Assembly: GCA_947475995.1 (NCBI GenBank)
Contig: CANJNI010000035.1
Coordinates: forward strand, 1 to 45,382
Direction of reading: 5' to 3'
From: Beijerinckiaceae bacterium
GTDB lineage: Bacteria; Pseudomonadota; Alphaproteobacteria; Rhizobiales; Beijerinckiaceae
DNA: 45,382 bases
Below the pieces are notes generated by a model. The model saw only the letters and a program-made list of their open reading frames with translations. It did not search any database and was not told the DNA's origin. Shown piece by piece: positions 9,287 through 17,179 of this stretch (position 1 is the stretch's first letter; every line of letters begins with the position of its first letter). The translations under genes were made by a program, and so were the position numbers.

Positions 9287-12200
9287 GCCGCGAAGTTCCT
9301 CTCGACACGCAGCGGCGGCAGACCGTAGCTTCAGAGCCCGGCTTGTCCGCATGGGTTTCGGCCAATGCAGGATCGGGCAAGACTCATGTGCTGGCGCAGC
9401 GCGTCGTGCGATTGTTGCTCGCCGGAACGCCGCCGTCGAAGATTCTCTGCCTGACCTTCACGAAGGCGGCGGCGGCGAACATGTCGCTGCGCGTGTTCAA
9501 TACATTGTCGGCGTGGACCCGGCTGGACGATGCATCGCTCTCTGCAGAGATTGCGAAAATCCAGAACCACAGGACGCCGGATGCGGCCTTGATCGTGGAA
9601 GCGCGACGGCTGTTCGCGCGCGCGGTCGAGACGCCGGGCGGCCTGAAGATCCAGACCATTCATGCCTTCTGCGAAAGGCTGCTGCACCTCTTTCCGTTCG
9701 AGGCCAATGTGGCGGCGGGTTTCGAGGTGTTGTCGGACGAGGAGCAGCAGGAACTCCTGCAACGGGCGCGCGAACATGCGTTCGCCGACCTTGCCCGTCA
9801 CGACGATCCGGAGGCCGCACGCGCCCTGACAATTCTGTCCGGCGAAACATCCGAAAATGAATTCGACGAACTCGTCGCCGCCGCCCTCAAGCATCGCTCG
9901 GCCATTGCGACGGCCATCCGCGACCATCAGGGCGCGCGCAACTGGGGCGCCGGGCTCGCGCAGAGGCTCGGGCTTTCGCCGGGGGAAGATCTCGCAGCCC
10001 TTGAGGACAGCATTCAGCACGGCGGCATCCGCCGATCCGAATGGAAGGCAATGGCTGCGGCCCTGATGCGGGGCGGAGCGAACGATCAGAAGCTTGCGCA
10101 ATGTCTGTCGAACGCCGACAGGCTTTCGGACGCGACGTCCTGCGTCGAAACCTATTTCAAGGTCTTCTTCACCGGCGAGGGCAAGCCGCGCGGGCTGGGC
10201 AAGCAGAAGATCATCGGCGCCGCGCTGCAGAAGCTGGAGCCGACGCTGCTTTCGCAACTGGAAAATGAACGTGAGCGGCTCGTGCTGCTGCGCGACAAGC
10301 GCAGATGCGCGCAGGTGGTGGAGCGCAGCGTCGCGCTGTTCCACGTCATCGAGAAGATTCTCGGCGTCTATGCGGATTTGAAGTCGCAACGCGGTCTTCT
10401 GGATTTCGATGATCTGATCGAGCGAACGTCGACGCTTCTGTCACGCTCCAGCGCCGCATGGGTCCTGTACAAGCTGGATGCAGGCATCGACCATATTCTG
10501 GTCGATGAGGCGCAGGATACCTCGCCGACGCAATGGCGCATCCTGCAGAAGGTCGCGGAAGATTTCACCAGCGGCGAGGGCGCGCGCGGCAACGGGCGCA
10601 CATTCTTTGCCGTGGGCGACGAGAAGCAGTCGATCTTTTCGTTTCAGGGCGCTGCGCCCGGCGAATTCGACAAGATGCGAAAAGAATTCGCGCGGGCCAT
10701 GGCGCAAGCCGAAAAGCAGTTCGAGGCGATCCGCCTCAATCTCTCGTTCCGGTCCGTCGGGGCAGTTCTTCAAGCCGTTGATGACGTCTTTGATGATCCG
10801 GCCAATCGCTTGGGCGTCGTGGCGAAGCCGGACAATGTCTGGGTTCCTCACCAGGCGTGGAAGAAGGAGCTTCCCGGACTCGTCGAAATCTGGAACGAGA
10901 TTGGCGCCAGCGGCATCGAAGATCCCGCAGAGTGGAAATTGCCGGTCGACCGGGACGACAAGCGCGATCCTCATGTGCTTGTTGCGCAACGTATCGCAGG
11001 CCGGATTCGCGGCTGGCTGTCGCCGTCCTCGCTCGAGGCGGTGCATGGGGAGGACGGCCGCCCGCGCCGTATCCGGGCCGGAGACATTCTGATTCTGGTG
11101 CGGCGGCGCAGCGGCTTTTTCGAAGCCGTGATCCGCGCCCTCAAGGACGCGGGGGTTCCGGTTGCGGGCGCCGACAGGCTTGTTCTCAACGAGCATATCG
11201 CCGTCATGGATCTGGTGGCGGCCGGGCGCGCGGCGCTTCTGCCGGAGGATGATCTGACGCTCGCCTGCGTGCTGAAATCGCCGCTCGTCGGGCTGGACGA
11301 TGACGACCTCATCGCCATCGCACCGCAGCGGCCGGGCTCACTGTGGGATGCGCTTGCGGCTTCGACCGAGCCGCGCCATCAGGCCGCCTGTGCGACCCTG
11401 CTGCGGTGGCGGCAGGAGGCGCGGGCGCGCGCTCCATTCGCGTTCTATTCGTGGCTGCTGGGAGCGGAGGGCGGCCGCAGGAAAATGCTGGCGCGGCTGG
11501 GGCCGGAGGCAGGCGATGCGATGGACGAGTTCCTGCGCCTCGCGCTCGAACATGAACGCATGCATCCGCCCTCTCTGGTGACGTTCCTGCATCAGCTCGA
11601 AACCACGCCTGTCGAGATCAAGCGCGACATGGAGGCGGCGGGCGATGCGGTGCGGGTGATGACCGTGCACGGATCAAAGGGCCTCGAAGCCAAGATCGTG
11701 TTTTTGCCGGACACGATGGGCGCGCCTGGCGGCAGGCACGATGCGAAACTCTTTGACATCGCCGAGACCGAAGACGAATCCTGGCTGGTGTGGGCGCGCA
11801 GCCAGAAGCTCGATTCCGACAAGCTCGCGGAGCGGCGCAGGATCGGACGAGAGGCGCAGGAAGAGGAATATCGACGCCTGCTCTACGTAGCCATGACGCG
11901 CGCCGAGGAACGGCTTTACATCGCGGGTTTCTACCAGACGCAACGCCCCAAGGGCGGATGGTACGACATCGTCCGCGAAGCGCTGATGGCCAGCTGCGAA
12001 ACGGTTCCGGCGTCATGGGATGCGAGCGAAACCGTTCTGCGCAGGGGCGAGGGTGCGCGGCTCGTATCAACTGATGCTTCAGTCGCTCTGCCTGCCGCGA
12101 CGGCAAGCGCGCCGGACTGGCTTTTGCGGTCCGCGCCTTTCGAGGCGTCGCCCGCGCCGCCCATCTCTCCGTCCAACGCATTGGGGGCGGCCGATCAGCA

Positions 12201-12756
12201 GGCCCCGGCAGCAGCGTCCGGCCGGGCGGCGATGAAATCCGCCGCCTTCGTGGGCCGCATCGTCCATGCCCTGTTGCAGCATCTGCCGGATATCGAACCA
12301 TCGCGCCGACGCGAGGCAGGCGACCGCTACCTCAAGGCGCGCGCCGAAAATCTGCCCGAGTTGCAGCGCGTCGCCATTCTGGAGGATGTGCTGCGCCTGA
12401 TCGACGATCCGGCCCTGGCGGAAATATTTGGCGAGGGCTCCCGGGTGGAGGTCGCGGTGTCCGGGCGTCTGGCCCGCCCGGGCGGACGTGATCTGGATGT
12501 CGCCGGACAGATCGACCGACTTGCCATCGGGCCTGACGGCGTCTGGATTGCGGATTTCAAGACCGGCCGGGCGCGTCCGGTGGACGACACGCCGCAGACC
12601 TATTTGACCCAGCTTGCGCTGTATCGCGCCGTCATGGCGGAGCTTTATCCGGGGCGAAGCGTTCGGGCCCTGCTTGTCTGGACGGCAGGTCCCTCGGTGG
12701 TGGAGATCGAGGCGGGGCGGCTTGATGCGGCGCTTGAGCGCGTGCTGCGCGGGTAA
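9283..12756 (+). CDS. addA: AddA subunit: UvrD-family helicase with C-terminal nuclease
   Basis: 1157-residue ATP-dependent 3'-5' helicase and exonuclease of the AddAB complex. Motif I is ANAGSGKTHV (Lys33), motif II VDEAQDTS (Asp408-Glu409), motif III GDEKQSIFSFQGA, motif IV LNLSFRS, motif V MTVHGSKGLE and motif VI LLYVAMTRAEERLY. The C-terminal RecB-like nuclease reads AGQIDRLA, then IADFKTG (Asp1091, Lys1093) and TQLALYR. Start at ATG 9283 inside the ATGA overlap with addB, rather than an in-frame start at 9253. A promoter-like element and hairpin follow within 100 bp, marking the end of this operon before trxA. Confidence 0.95.
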   Translation: MSREVPLDTQRRQTVASEPGLSAWVSANAGSGKTHVLAQRVVRLLLAGTPPSKILCLTFTKAAAANMSLRVFNTLSAWTRLDDASLSAEIAKIQNHRTPDAALIVEARRLFARAVETPGGLKIQTIHAFCERLLHLFPFEANVAAGFEVLSDEEQQELLQRAREHAFADLARHDDPEAARALTILSGETSENEFDELVAAALKHRSAIATAIRDHQGARNWGAGLAQRLGLSPGEDLAALEDSIQHGGIRRSEWKAMAAALMRGGANDQKLAQCLSNADRLSDATSCVETYFKVFFTGEGKPRGLGKQKIIGAALQKLEPTLLSQLENERERLVLLRDKRRCAQVVERSVALFHVIEKILGVYADLKSQRGLLDFDDLIERTSTLLSRSSAAWVLYKLDAGIDHILVDEAQDTSPTQWRILQKVAEDFTSGEGARGNGRTFFAVGDEKQSIFSFQGAAPGEFDKMRKEFARAMAQAEKQFEAIRLNLSFRSVGAVLQAVDDVFDDPANRLGVVAKPDNVWVPHQAWKKELPGLVEIWNEIGASGIEDPAEWKLPVDRDDKRDPHVLVAQRIAGRIRGWLSPSSLEAVHGEDGRPRRIRAGDILILVRRRSGFFEAVIRALKDAGVPVAGADRLVLNEHIAVMDLVAAGRAALLPEDDLTLACVLKSPLVGLDDDDLIAIAPQRPGSLWDALAASTEPRHQAACATLLRWRQEARARAPFAFYSWLLGAEGGRRKMLARLGPEAGDAMDEFLRLALEHERMHPPSLVTFLHQLETTPVEIKRDMEAAGDAVRVMTVHGSKGLEAKIVFLPDTMGAPGGRHDAKLFDIAETEDESWLVWARSQKLDSDKLAERRRIGREAQEEEYRRLLYVAMTRAEERLYIAGFYQTQRPKGGWYDIVREALMASCETVPASWDASETVLRRGEGARLVSTDASVALPAATASAPDWLLRSAPFEASPAPPISPSNALGAADQQAPAAASGRAAMKSAAFVGRIVHALLQHLPDIEPSRRREAGDRYLKARAENLPELQRVAILEDVLRLIDDPALAEIFGEGSRVEVAVSGRLARPGGRDLDVAGQIDRLAIGPDGVWIADFKTGRARPVDDTPQTYLTQLALYRAVMAELYPGRSVRALLVWTAGPSVVEIEAGRLDAALERVLRG

Positions 12757-12784
12757 ACCATGTGTGATGCGCCTCCGGCCGCGC

Positions 12785-12813
12785 TTGACGCAGGCGGGAG
12801 GCGTTCCTAGGTT
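12785..12813 (+). promoter_or_regulatory. Candidate sigma-70 promoter for trxA
   Basis: TTGACG at 12785-12790 and TAGGTT at 12808-12813 are separated by 17 bp, placing a start near 12820. It lies in the only gap between addA and trxA. The -35 is good; the -10 is mediocre. Confidence 0.4.
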
Positions 12814-12824
12814 CCGGGCAACGT

Positions 12825-12850
12825 CGCGGGGAATCGTCCCCGCGTTTTTT
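12825..12850 (+). terminator. GC hairpin with T6 tract between addA and trxA (terminator or trxA leader hairpin)
   Basis: CGCGGGG at 12825-12831 pairs perfectly with CCCCGCG at 12838-12844, followed by six T. It ends 14 bp before the trxA ATG and lies downstream of the candidate trxA promoter, so it either terminates addBA read-through or sits at the start of the trxA leader. Confidence 0.65.
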
Positions 12851-12864
12851 ATCGAGAGGGCGCA

Positions 12865-13185
12865 ATGGCCACCATCAAGACAACCGACGCCAGCTTCGAA
12901 GCTGACGTGATCAAGTCCACCGAGCCCGTCGTGGTGGATTTCTGGGCGGAGTGGTGCGGCCCGTGCAAGATGATCGGCCCGTCGCTGGAAGAGATCGCGA
13001 CCGAAATGGCCGGCAAGGTGAAGATCACCAAGCTGAACGTGGATGAAAACCCGGGCGTCGCCGGCAAGTTCGGCATCCGCTCCATCCCGACCCTGATGCT
13101 GTTCAAGGACGGCAAGCTGGCGGGCCAGAAGGTCGGCGCTGCTCCCAAGGGCGAGCTGGTCAAGTGGATCAACGGCGCGATCTGA
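12865..13185 (+). CDS. trxA: Thioredoxin
   Basis: 106-residue cytosolic thiol-disulphide reductant, usual length for thioredoxin 1. The active site WCGPCK has Cys31 and Cys34; the cis-proline loop SIPTLMLF and the buried Asp in VVDFWAEW are also present. AGAGGG precedes the ATG. It is the last gene before a strong terminator at 13211-13239. It is transcribed in the direction of addBA but probably from its own promoter. Confidence 0.97.
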   Translation: MATIKTTDASFEADVIKSTEPVVVDFWAEWCGPCKMIGPSLEEIATEMAGKVKITKLNVDENPGVAGKFGIRSIPTLMLFKDGKLAGQKVGAAPKGELVKWINGAI

Positions 13186-13210
13186 AGTTTTCGTCTGAAT
13201 GCTTGACGCA

Positions 13211-13239
13211 GGGGCCGGTTTTGCCGGCCCCTTTCTTTT
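13211..13239 (+). terminator. Rho-independent terminator of trxA
   Basis: GGGGCCGG (13211-13218) pairs perfectly with CCGGCCCC (13224-13231) around a 5-nt loop and is followed by TTTCTTTT. It starts 26 bp after the trxA stop. Confidence 0.9.
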
Positions 13240-13392
13240 GTCTGCCGGCAATCCGGCGCGCCAGCCCACAAAAAATCAGGGAATCCGGTGAATCCAGCCG
13301 TTCTGATCGACAGCGGTTAAAGGTTGTTAGGGGATTGCGGGCAAGAAAAGGTCCTCGAAAGCCCTCGCTTCCGCCGGATTGCATTCCTCATC

Positions 13393-14505
13393 ATGTCCAG
13401 CCGCTTTCTCTACGCCCTCGTCGGACTTGCCGGACTGTTTGGGGCCGGGGAGGCTGCGGCCCAGAACATCGCCTATGCGCCCATCATGACGGCTGCCTCG
13501 CCGTCAATCGTGAGCGGCGAAGCGTGGCGCTCCTATCGTGATCGGTTCATCCAGCCCGACGGGCGCCTTGTCGATTTCGACAATGGCGGCGTGAGCCATA
13601 GCGAGGGGCAGGGCTACGGAATGCTGCTTGCTGTTCTGGCGAACGATCGCGAGACATTCGGACGCCTCTGGACGTGGACCGCGCAGAATCTGTTCATTCG
13701 CGGCGACAATCTCGCCGCATGGCGCTGGCATCCGAACCAGACGCCGAACGTGAGCGACCAGAACAACGCGAGCGATGGCGACCTTCTGATCGCATGGGCG
13801 CTGGCGCGCGCCGCCAAGCGCTGGAACGTTTCGGATTTCCGGATGGCGTCGCGCCGCATCGCGCTGGCGGTGGGCAAGCTCGTCGACAAGAGCAATCCAC
13901 AAAACCAGATTCTGCCGCCGGGCGCGTTCGGCTTTGCGCGCGGCCAGATGGCGGACGGGCCGGTGATCAATCTCTCCTATCTGGTGTTCCCGGCTTTCGA
14001 CGAACTGAAAGCTGTCGCGGCCGAGGTCGACTGGGACGGACTGAAGCGCAGTTCGGCGGCGCTGGTCGAAAAGGCGCGCTTCGCGCCGAGCGGTCTTCCG
14101 GCCGACTGGATTTCGCTGGCGTCGAGCCAGCTTGCACCGGCGCAGTTCCAGCCTGCCGTGTTCGGCTACGAATCGATCCGCATTCCGCTTTACGTCGCCT
14201 GGTCGAGCGCGGCGGGCGCGAAGACGCTCGCGCCTTTCACCAGCTACTGGAAATCCGCAGACGCCGAACCGGCCGTCATCGACATCACAACCGGCAAAGC
14301 CAAGGAGCCGCTGCGCGAAGCCGGCTACAGGACGATCGTGGCGCTCGCCCATTGTGCGGCAAGCGGGCAGGTGCTGCCGCCTGCGCTCGGCAAGGTGGAC
14401 ATGTCGCGCTATTATCCGGCGACCTTGCAGATGCTGGCGCTCGCCGCAATGGCGGAGAAATATCCCTGGTGCATGACCGGCTCGGCCAGCGCGTCACGCA
14501 AATGA
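13393..14505 (+). CDS. Secreted glycoside hydrolase family 8 protein (endoglucanase-like)
   Basis: 370 residues with a clear signal peptide (first ~22 residues ending GEAAAQN). The GH8 signature SHSEGQGYGMLLAV carries the presumed general acid Glu71; NNASDGDLL carries Asp128/Asp130 lining the cleft; W-rich sugar-binding segments follow. GH8 enzymes cut beta-1,4 glucans or xylans; the closest general match is the BcsZ/CelY type associated with bacterial cellulose export. No bcsA or bcsB is in the window, so I give no symbol. The start at ATG 13393 begins the signal peptide; it lacks an obvious Shine-Dalgarno, and the frame is open upstream to 13324. It lies in an insertion between trxA and folC. 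Confidence 0.82.
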   Translation: MSSRFLYALVGLAGLFGAGEAAAQNIAYAPIMTAASPSIVSGEAWRSYRDRFIQPDGRLVDFDNGGVSHSEGQGYGMLLAVLANDRETFGRLWTWTAQNLFIRGDNLAAWRWHPNQTPNVSDQNNASDGDLLIAWALARAAKRWNVSDFRMASRRIALAVGKLVDKSNPQNQILPPGAFGFARGQMADGPVINLSYLVFPAFDELKAVAAEVDWDGLKRSSAALVEKARFAPSGLPADWISLASSQLAPAQFQPAVFGYESIRIPLYVAWSSAAGAKTLAPFTSYWKSADAEPAVIDITTGKAKEPLREAGYRTIVALAHCAASGQVLPPALGKVDMSRYYPATLQMLALAAMAEKYPWCMTGSASASRK

Positions 14506-14542
14506 AATATAACTGACACGGAAATGTCGAAGGCCGAGCGTA

Positions 14543-14568
14543 GCGCTCTCCCCAATCATGGAGAGCGA
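14543..14568 (+). promoter_or_regulatory. Perfect hairpin burying the Shine-Dalgarno of the phosphoesterase gene
   Basis: CGCTCTCC (14544-14551) pairs with GGAGAGCG (14560-14567) across an 8-nt loop. The 3' arm is the GGAGAG ribosome-binding site that lies 6 nt before ATG 14572, so folding would hide it. Confidence 0.5.
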
Positions 14569-14571
14569 AAG

Positions 14572-15615
14572 ATGCGAGACGGCTTTAACATTCGTCACTT
14601 CAAGCTGGGCGTGGCTGCGATGCTGGTCGCCTTCGGGGTAGGGGCTTCGCTGGTCCCCGCGCCCGGCAAGGCGCAAAGCCAGAAATTCACCTTCGGCCTG
14701 TGGGGCGACATGCCCTACGAGAAGGCTAACGACAAGCCGAAGATTCCGGCGCTGCTGGACAGCATCAACGCATCCAACATCGACTTCTCGATCTATGACG
14801 GCGACATCAAGGACGGCAGTTCGGAATGCACGAACAAGACGTTCGATGAAGCCATCGAGATGTTCGGCAAGATGTCGAAGCCGGTGCATTATGTGCCGGG
14901 CGACAACGAATGGACCGATTGCCATCGGCTGAACAACGGCAGCCACAACAATCTGGAGCGTCTCGACTACCTTCGCAAGACGATGGTGAAGGCCGACCGG
15001 AGCTTCGGCAAGACCACCATGCCGGTCGAGCGTCAGGGCAAGCCGGGCGAGAAATTTTCCGAGAACTTCCGCTTTTCTTATGGGGGCATCGCGTTTGCGG
15101 GCCTGAATGTGCCGGGCAGCAACAACAACAAGGTGCTGGACGAAAAGGACTGCACGGCCAAGAGCGCCCGCAAGGCCGCCGAATGCGACGCCGACAATGC
15201 CGAATATGCCGAGCGCGATGCGGCGAACATCAAGTGGCTGCAGGACACATTCGCCAAGGCCCGCACCGACAGAAGCGCCGGACTCGTGCTCGTCTGGCAG
15301 GGCGATCCGGGCTTCGATCTTCCTGAGACCGAAGAACACGACGAGAGCAAGGAAGCCAAATATTCAGGCTATACGGCGTTCCTGAAAGCCATCGTGGCCG
15401 AGACGGAAAAATTCGACGGTCAGGTGCTCGTCGTGCATGGCGACACGCATTTCTTCAAGGTCGACAAGCCGCTCTATTCGCCGACCAAACTGCTGCCCAA
15501 CCTGACCCGCCTGCAGACGTTCGGCAGCCCGGCGATTCACTGGGTGAAGGTGACGGTCGACGCAAGCGAGCCGTCGGTGTTCACCATCAATCCGGTGATC
15601 GTGAAGGGGAATTGA
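14572..15615 (+). CDS. Secreted calcineurin-like metallophosphoesterase-type protein
   Basis: 347 residues, signal peptide about 1-35 (hydrophobic core GVAAMLVAFGVGASLV, cleavage near GKAQSQ). The metal-site order of the calcineurin-like fold is recognisable: GLWGDMP (Asp46), IYDGDIKDG (Asp76/Asp78), VPGDNEW (Asp111, Asn112, Glu113, in place of GNHE) and VVHGDTHFF (Asp291, His293, in place of GHxH). So the fold is supported but the substrate is unknown; periplasmic phosphoester or nucleotide hydrolysis is the general expectation. ATG 14572 has GGAGAG at the right spacing and starts the signal peptide; ATG 14524 is an upstream alternative that would place the hairpin in coding sequence. Only 66 bp separates it from the GH8 gene, so co-transcription is plausible. 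Confidence 0.72.
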   Translation: MRDGFNIRHFKLGVAAMLVAFGVGASLVPAPGKAQSQKFTFGLWGDMPYEKANDKPKIPALLDSINASNIDFSIYDGDIKDGSSECTNKTFDEAIEMFGKMSKPVHYVPGDNEWTDCHRLNNGSHNNLERLDYLRKTMVKADRSFGKTTMPVERQGKPGEKFSENFRFSYGGIAFAGLNVPGSNNNKVLDEKDCTAKSARKAAECDADNAEYAERDAANIKWLQDTFAKARTDRSAGLVLVWQGDPGFDLPETEEHDESKEAKYSGYTAFLKAIVAETEKFDGQVLVVHGDTHFFKVDKPLYSPTKLLPNLTRLQTFGSPAIHWVKVTVDASEPSVFTINPVIVKGN

Positions 15616-15621
15616 AGAGAG

Positions 15622-15642
15622 GCGGAGTCAGAACGACTCCGC
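15622..15642. terminator. Bidirectional hairpin between convergent genes
   Basis: GCGGAGTC (15622-15629) pairs perfectly with GACTCCGC (15635-15642) around a 5-nt loop. It overlaps the last codons of the DUF6968-like gene on the - strand and follows the phosphoesterase stop by 6 bp. The - strand continuation is pyrimidine-rich (CCTCTCTTCAATT), the + strand one is not. Confidence 0.5.
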
Positions 15643-15957
15643 ATCCAATCCGACAAGCAGGTGGCGTATATTCTGCGCCACCGGAAAGCCGTACCCTTCC
15701 TGCCCTTCGACGAAAAGCTGACCGAGCTTGTGATATTCGCTGGCGTAAAGTTCGGAGCCGATCATTTGCAACGCAATCACGAGAGCCTGAAGCGCATCCG
15801 CCCCGTGCGCCGTCATGCGCTTCGAGCCCTCGGGCCAGTCGATCTCGTAGGCGCAGCCCCATGATTTCGCGAGTTGCGTCGGCTGGAAAAGGCGTATCTC
15901 GATGGCGATCGGAGCAGGGATTTGTTTCAGAAAAACATTGTGGGTCAAGATTAACAT
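15628..15957 (-). CDS. Small hypothetical protein, DUF6968-like
   Basis: 109 residues, soluble, no signal peptide. It has a beta-rich start (ILTHNVFLKQIPAPIAIEIR), a central WGCAYEIDW and a helical HGADALQALVIALQMIGSEL. This G-x-D-x-x-Q-A-L helix after a W-x-C-x-Y-x-I strand resembles the DUF6968 family, whose function is unknown; the match is from memory. The frame is open upstream to 16059, but the ATG at 15957 begins the conserved part. It is convergent with the phosphoesterase gene and shares its terminator hairpin; 120 bp separates it from the Bug gene upstream on the same strand. Confidence 0.6.
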   Translation of the reverse strand: MLILTHNVFLKQIPAPIAIEIRLFQPTQLAKSWGCAYEIDWPEGSKRMTAHGADALQALVIALQMIGSELYASEYHKLGQLFVEGQEGYGFPVAQNIRHLLVGLDAESF

Positions 15958-16077
15958 GGCGTTCTCAATAATCAAAAAGGGGATCGGACTTCCGGACAAG
16001 CAAGCTGCATGACGTGAATTTGGTCGTGCATAGAAGGCCTGAACCCCACCATCGCGCATTGAAAAATATAAGCCCCT

Positions 16078-17103
16078 TTACTTCGCCTCGATCAACGCCT
16101 TTGCGCGCGCCACGATGGGCGCGGGCGTGTTGATCATCGACTCGGCGATCTTCTGCGCGGTCTCGCCGTCCGTAGGCTTGATGTCCATCTTGGACCTTTC
16201 GGCTTCGGCGAGGAATTGCGGGTCTTTCATCGTATCCATGAAGGCCTTGCGCAATGCTGCGAGCCGGTTCGCCGGAACGTCCGGCGTCGTCACGAAGGCG
16301 CGTGAAATGCCCATGTCGGCGGAGATGAAGCGCAGCACCGCGCGGTCTTCCTCGGTCTTGCCCAGTTCCATGATGAGCGGCACATCCTGCAGGTCGGGAG
16401 CGCGTGCGAGTCCCACCTGCGCCAGAATGGAAATCTTCTTTTCCGCCAGCCAGTGCGGATGGCCGCTCTTCCACGACGCCCATGAATTCGAGCCGCGTCC
16501 GCCGACTTCGCCTTTCTCCATCGCGAGATTCACATCGTTGCCGCCTGGATATCCGGTGACGATCTTGAACTTCGTGCCCGCCAGCGCATTCAGCACTGCC
16601 GGATAGATGTACGACGTTGACGAGCCGCCGCCCGCGGAGCCCAGCACGAGTTCCTTCTGCATCGCGTCCTGCACGGTCTTGATGCCCGTCGTGTGCCACG
16701 AGTTGATGACATTGGGGCTGTCGGTGGTGTTGCCGAGCCAGCCGAACTTGCGCGCATCGAAATCCACCTGCGCGCCGCCCATGGCCTGATAGCCCGGCAT
16801 GGACTGGAAGATGATGTGCAGCGCCGTGCCGTCGCGAGCTGCCACTTTCGCCATGTGATTGGCGGCCTGAATGCCGACGCCGCCCGGCATGTTGCGCGCC
16901 ACGATGGCCGGATTGCCCGGAATGAAGCGCGACATGTGACGCGACACCAGACGGGCGCGCAGATCGTAGTCGCCGCCCGGCGATGTCGGGATGATCATGT
17001 CGAGCGTCTTGCCCTTGTAGAACTCCTCGGGCGTCTGCGCCTGCGAGGGCGCGGCGGCAAAAAGCGTCAGGGCGACAGCGCTGGCGATGGTGCGAATGAT
17101 CAT
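16078..17103 (-). CDS. Bug/TctC-family periplasmic binding protein, orphan
   Basis: 341 residues with a signal peptide (about 1-22, cleavage after SQAQ). Family features are the mature start YKGKTLDMIIPTSPGGDYD, ARNMPGGVGIQAANHMA in the first lobe, and LGSAGGGSSTSY plus VTGYPGGNDVNLAMEKGEV in the second. Bug proteins bind carboxylates and similar small acids, and classically feed TctAB transporters; neither TctA nor TctB is encoded here, which is usual for the expanded Bug sets of alpha- and betaproteobacteria. Start ATG has GGGAGGG nearby and an extended -10 promoter upstream at 17139-17144. The ligand cannot be read from the sequence. Confidence 0.9.
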   Translation of the reverse strand: MIIRTIASAVALTLFAAAPSQAQTPEEFYKGKTLDMIIPTSPGGDYDLRARLVSRHMSRFIPGNPAIVARNMPGGVGIQAANHMAKVAARDGTALHIIFQSMPGYQAMGGAQVDFDARKFGWLGNTTDSPNVINSWHTTGIKTVQDAMQKELVLGSAGGGSSTSYIYPAVLNALAGTKFKIVTGYPGGNDVNLAMEKGEVGGRGSNSWASWKSGHPHWLAEKKISILAQVGLARAPDLQDVPLIMELGKTEEDRAVLRFISADMGISRAFVTTPDVPANRLAALRKAFMDTMKDPQFLAEAERSKMDIKPTDGETAQKIAESMINTPAPIVARAKALIEAK

Positions 17104-17138
17104 GTGTTCCCTCCCGTGCCGTTCCGGCTTGTAGAGGG

Positions 17139-17147
17139 ATTATAGCA
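17139..17147 (-). promoter_or_regulatory. Extended -10 promoter for the Bug gene
   Basis: On the - strand the gap between folC and the Bug gene carries TGC directly before a perfect TATAAT, 36 bp upstream of the start codon. No convincing -35 is seen, consistent with an extended -10 type. Confidence 0.45.
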
Positions 17148-17179
17148 AGGCAATGCTGATTGGCTATTCGCCGAAGCGT

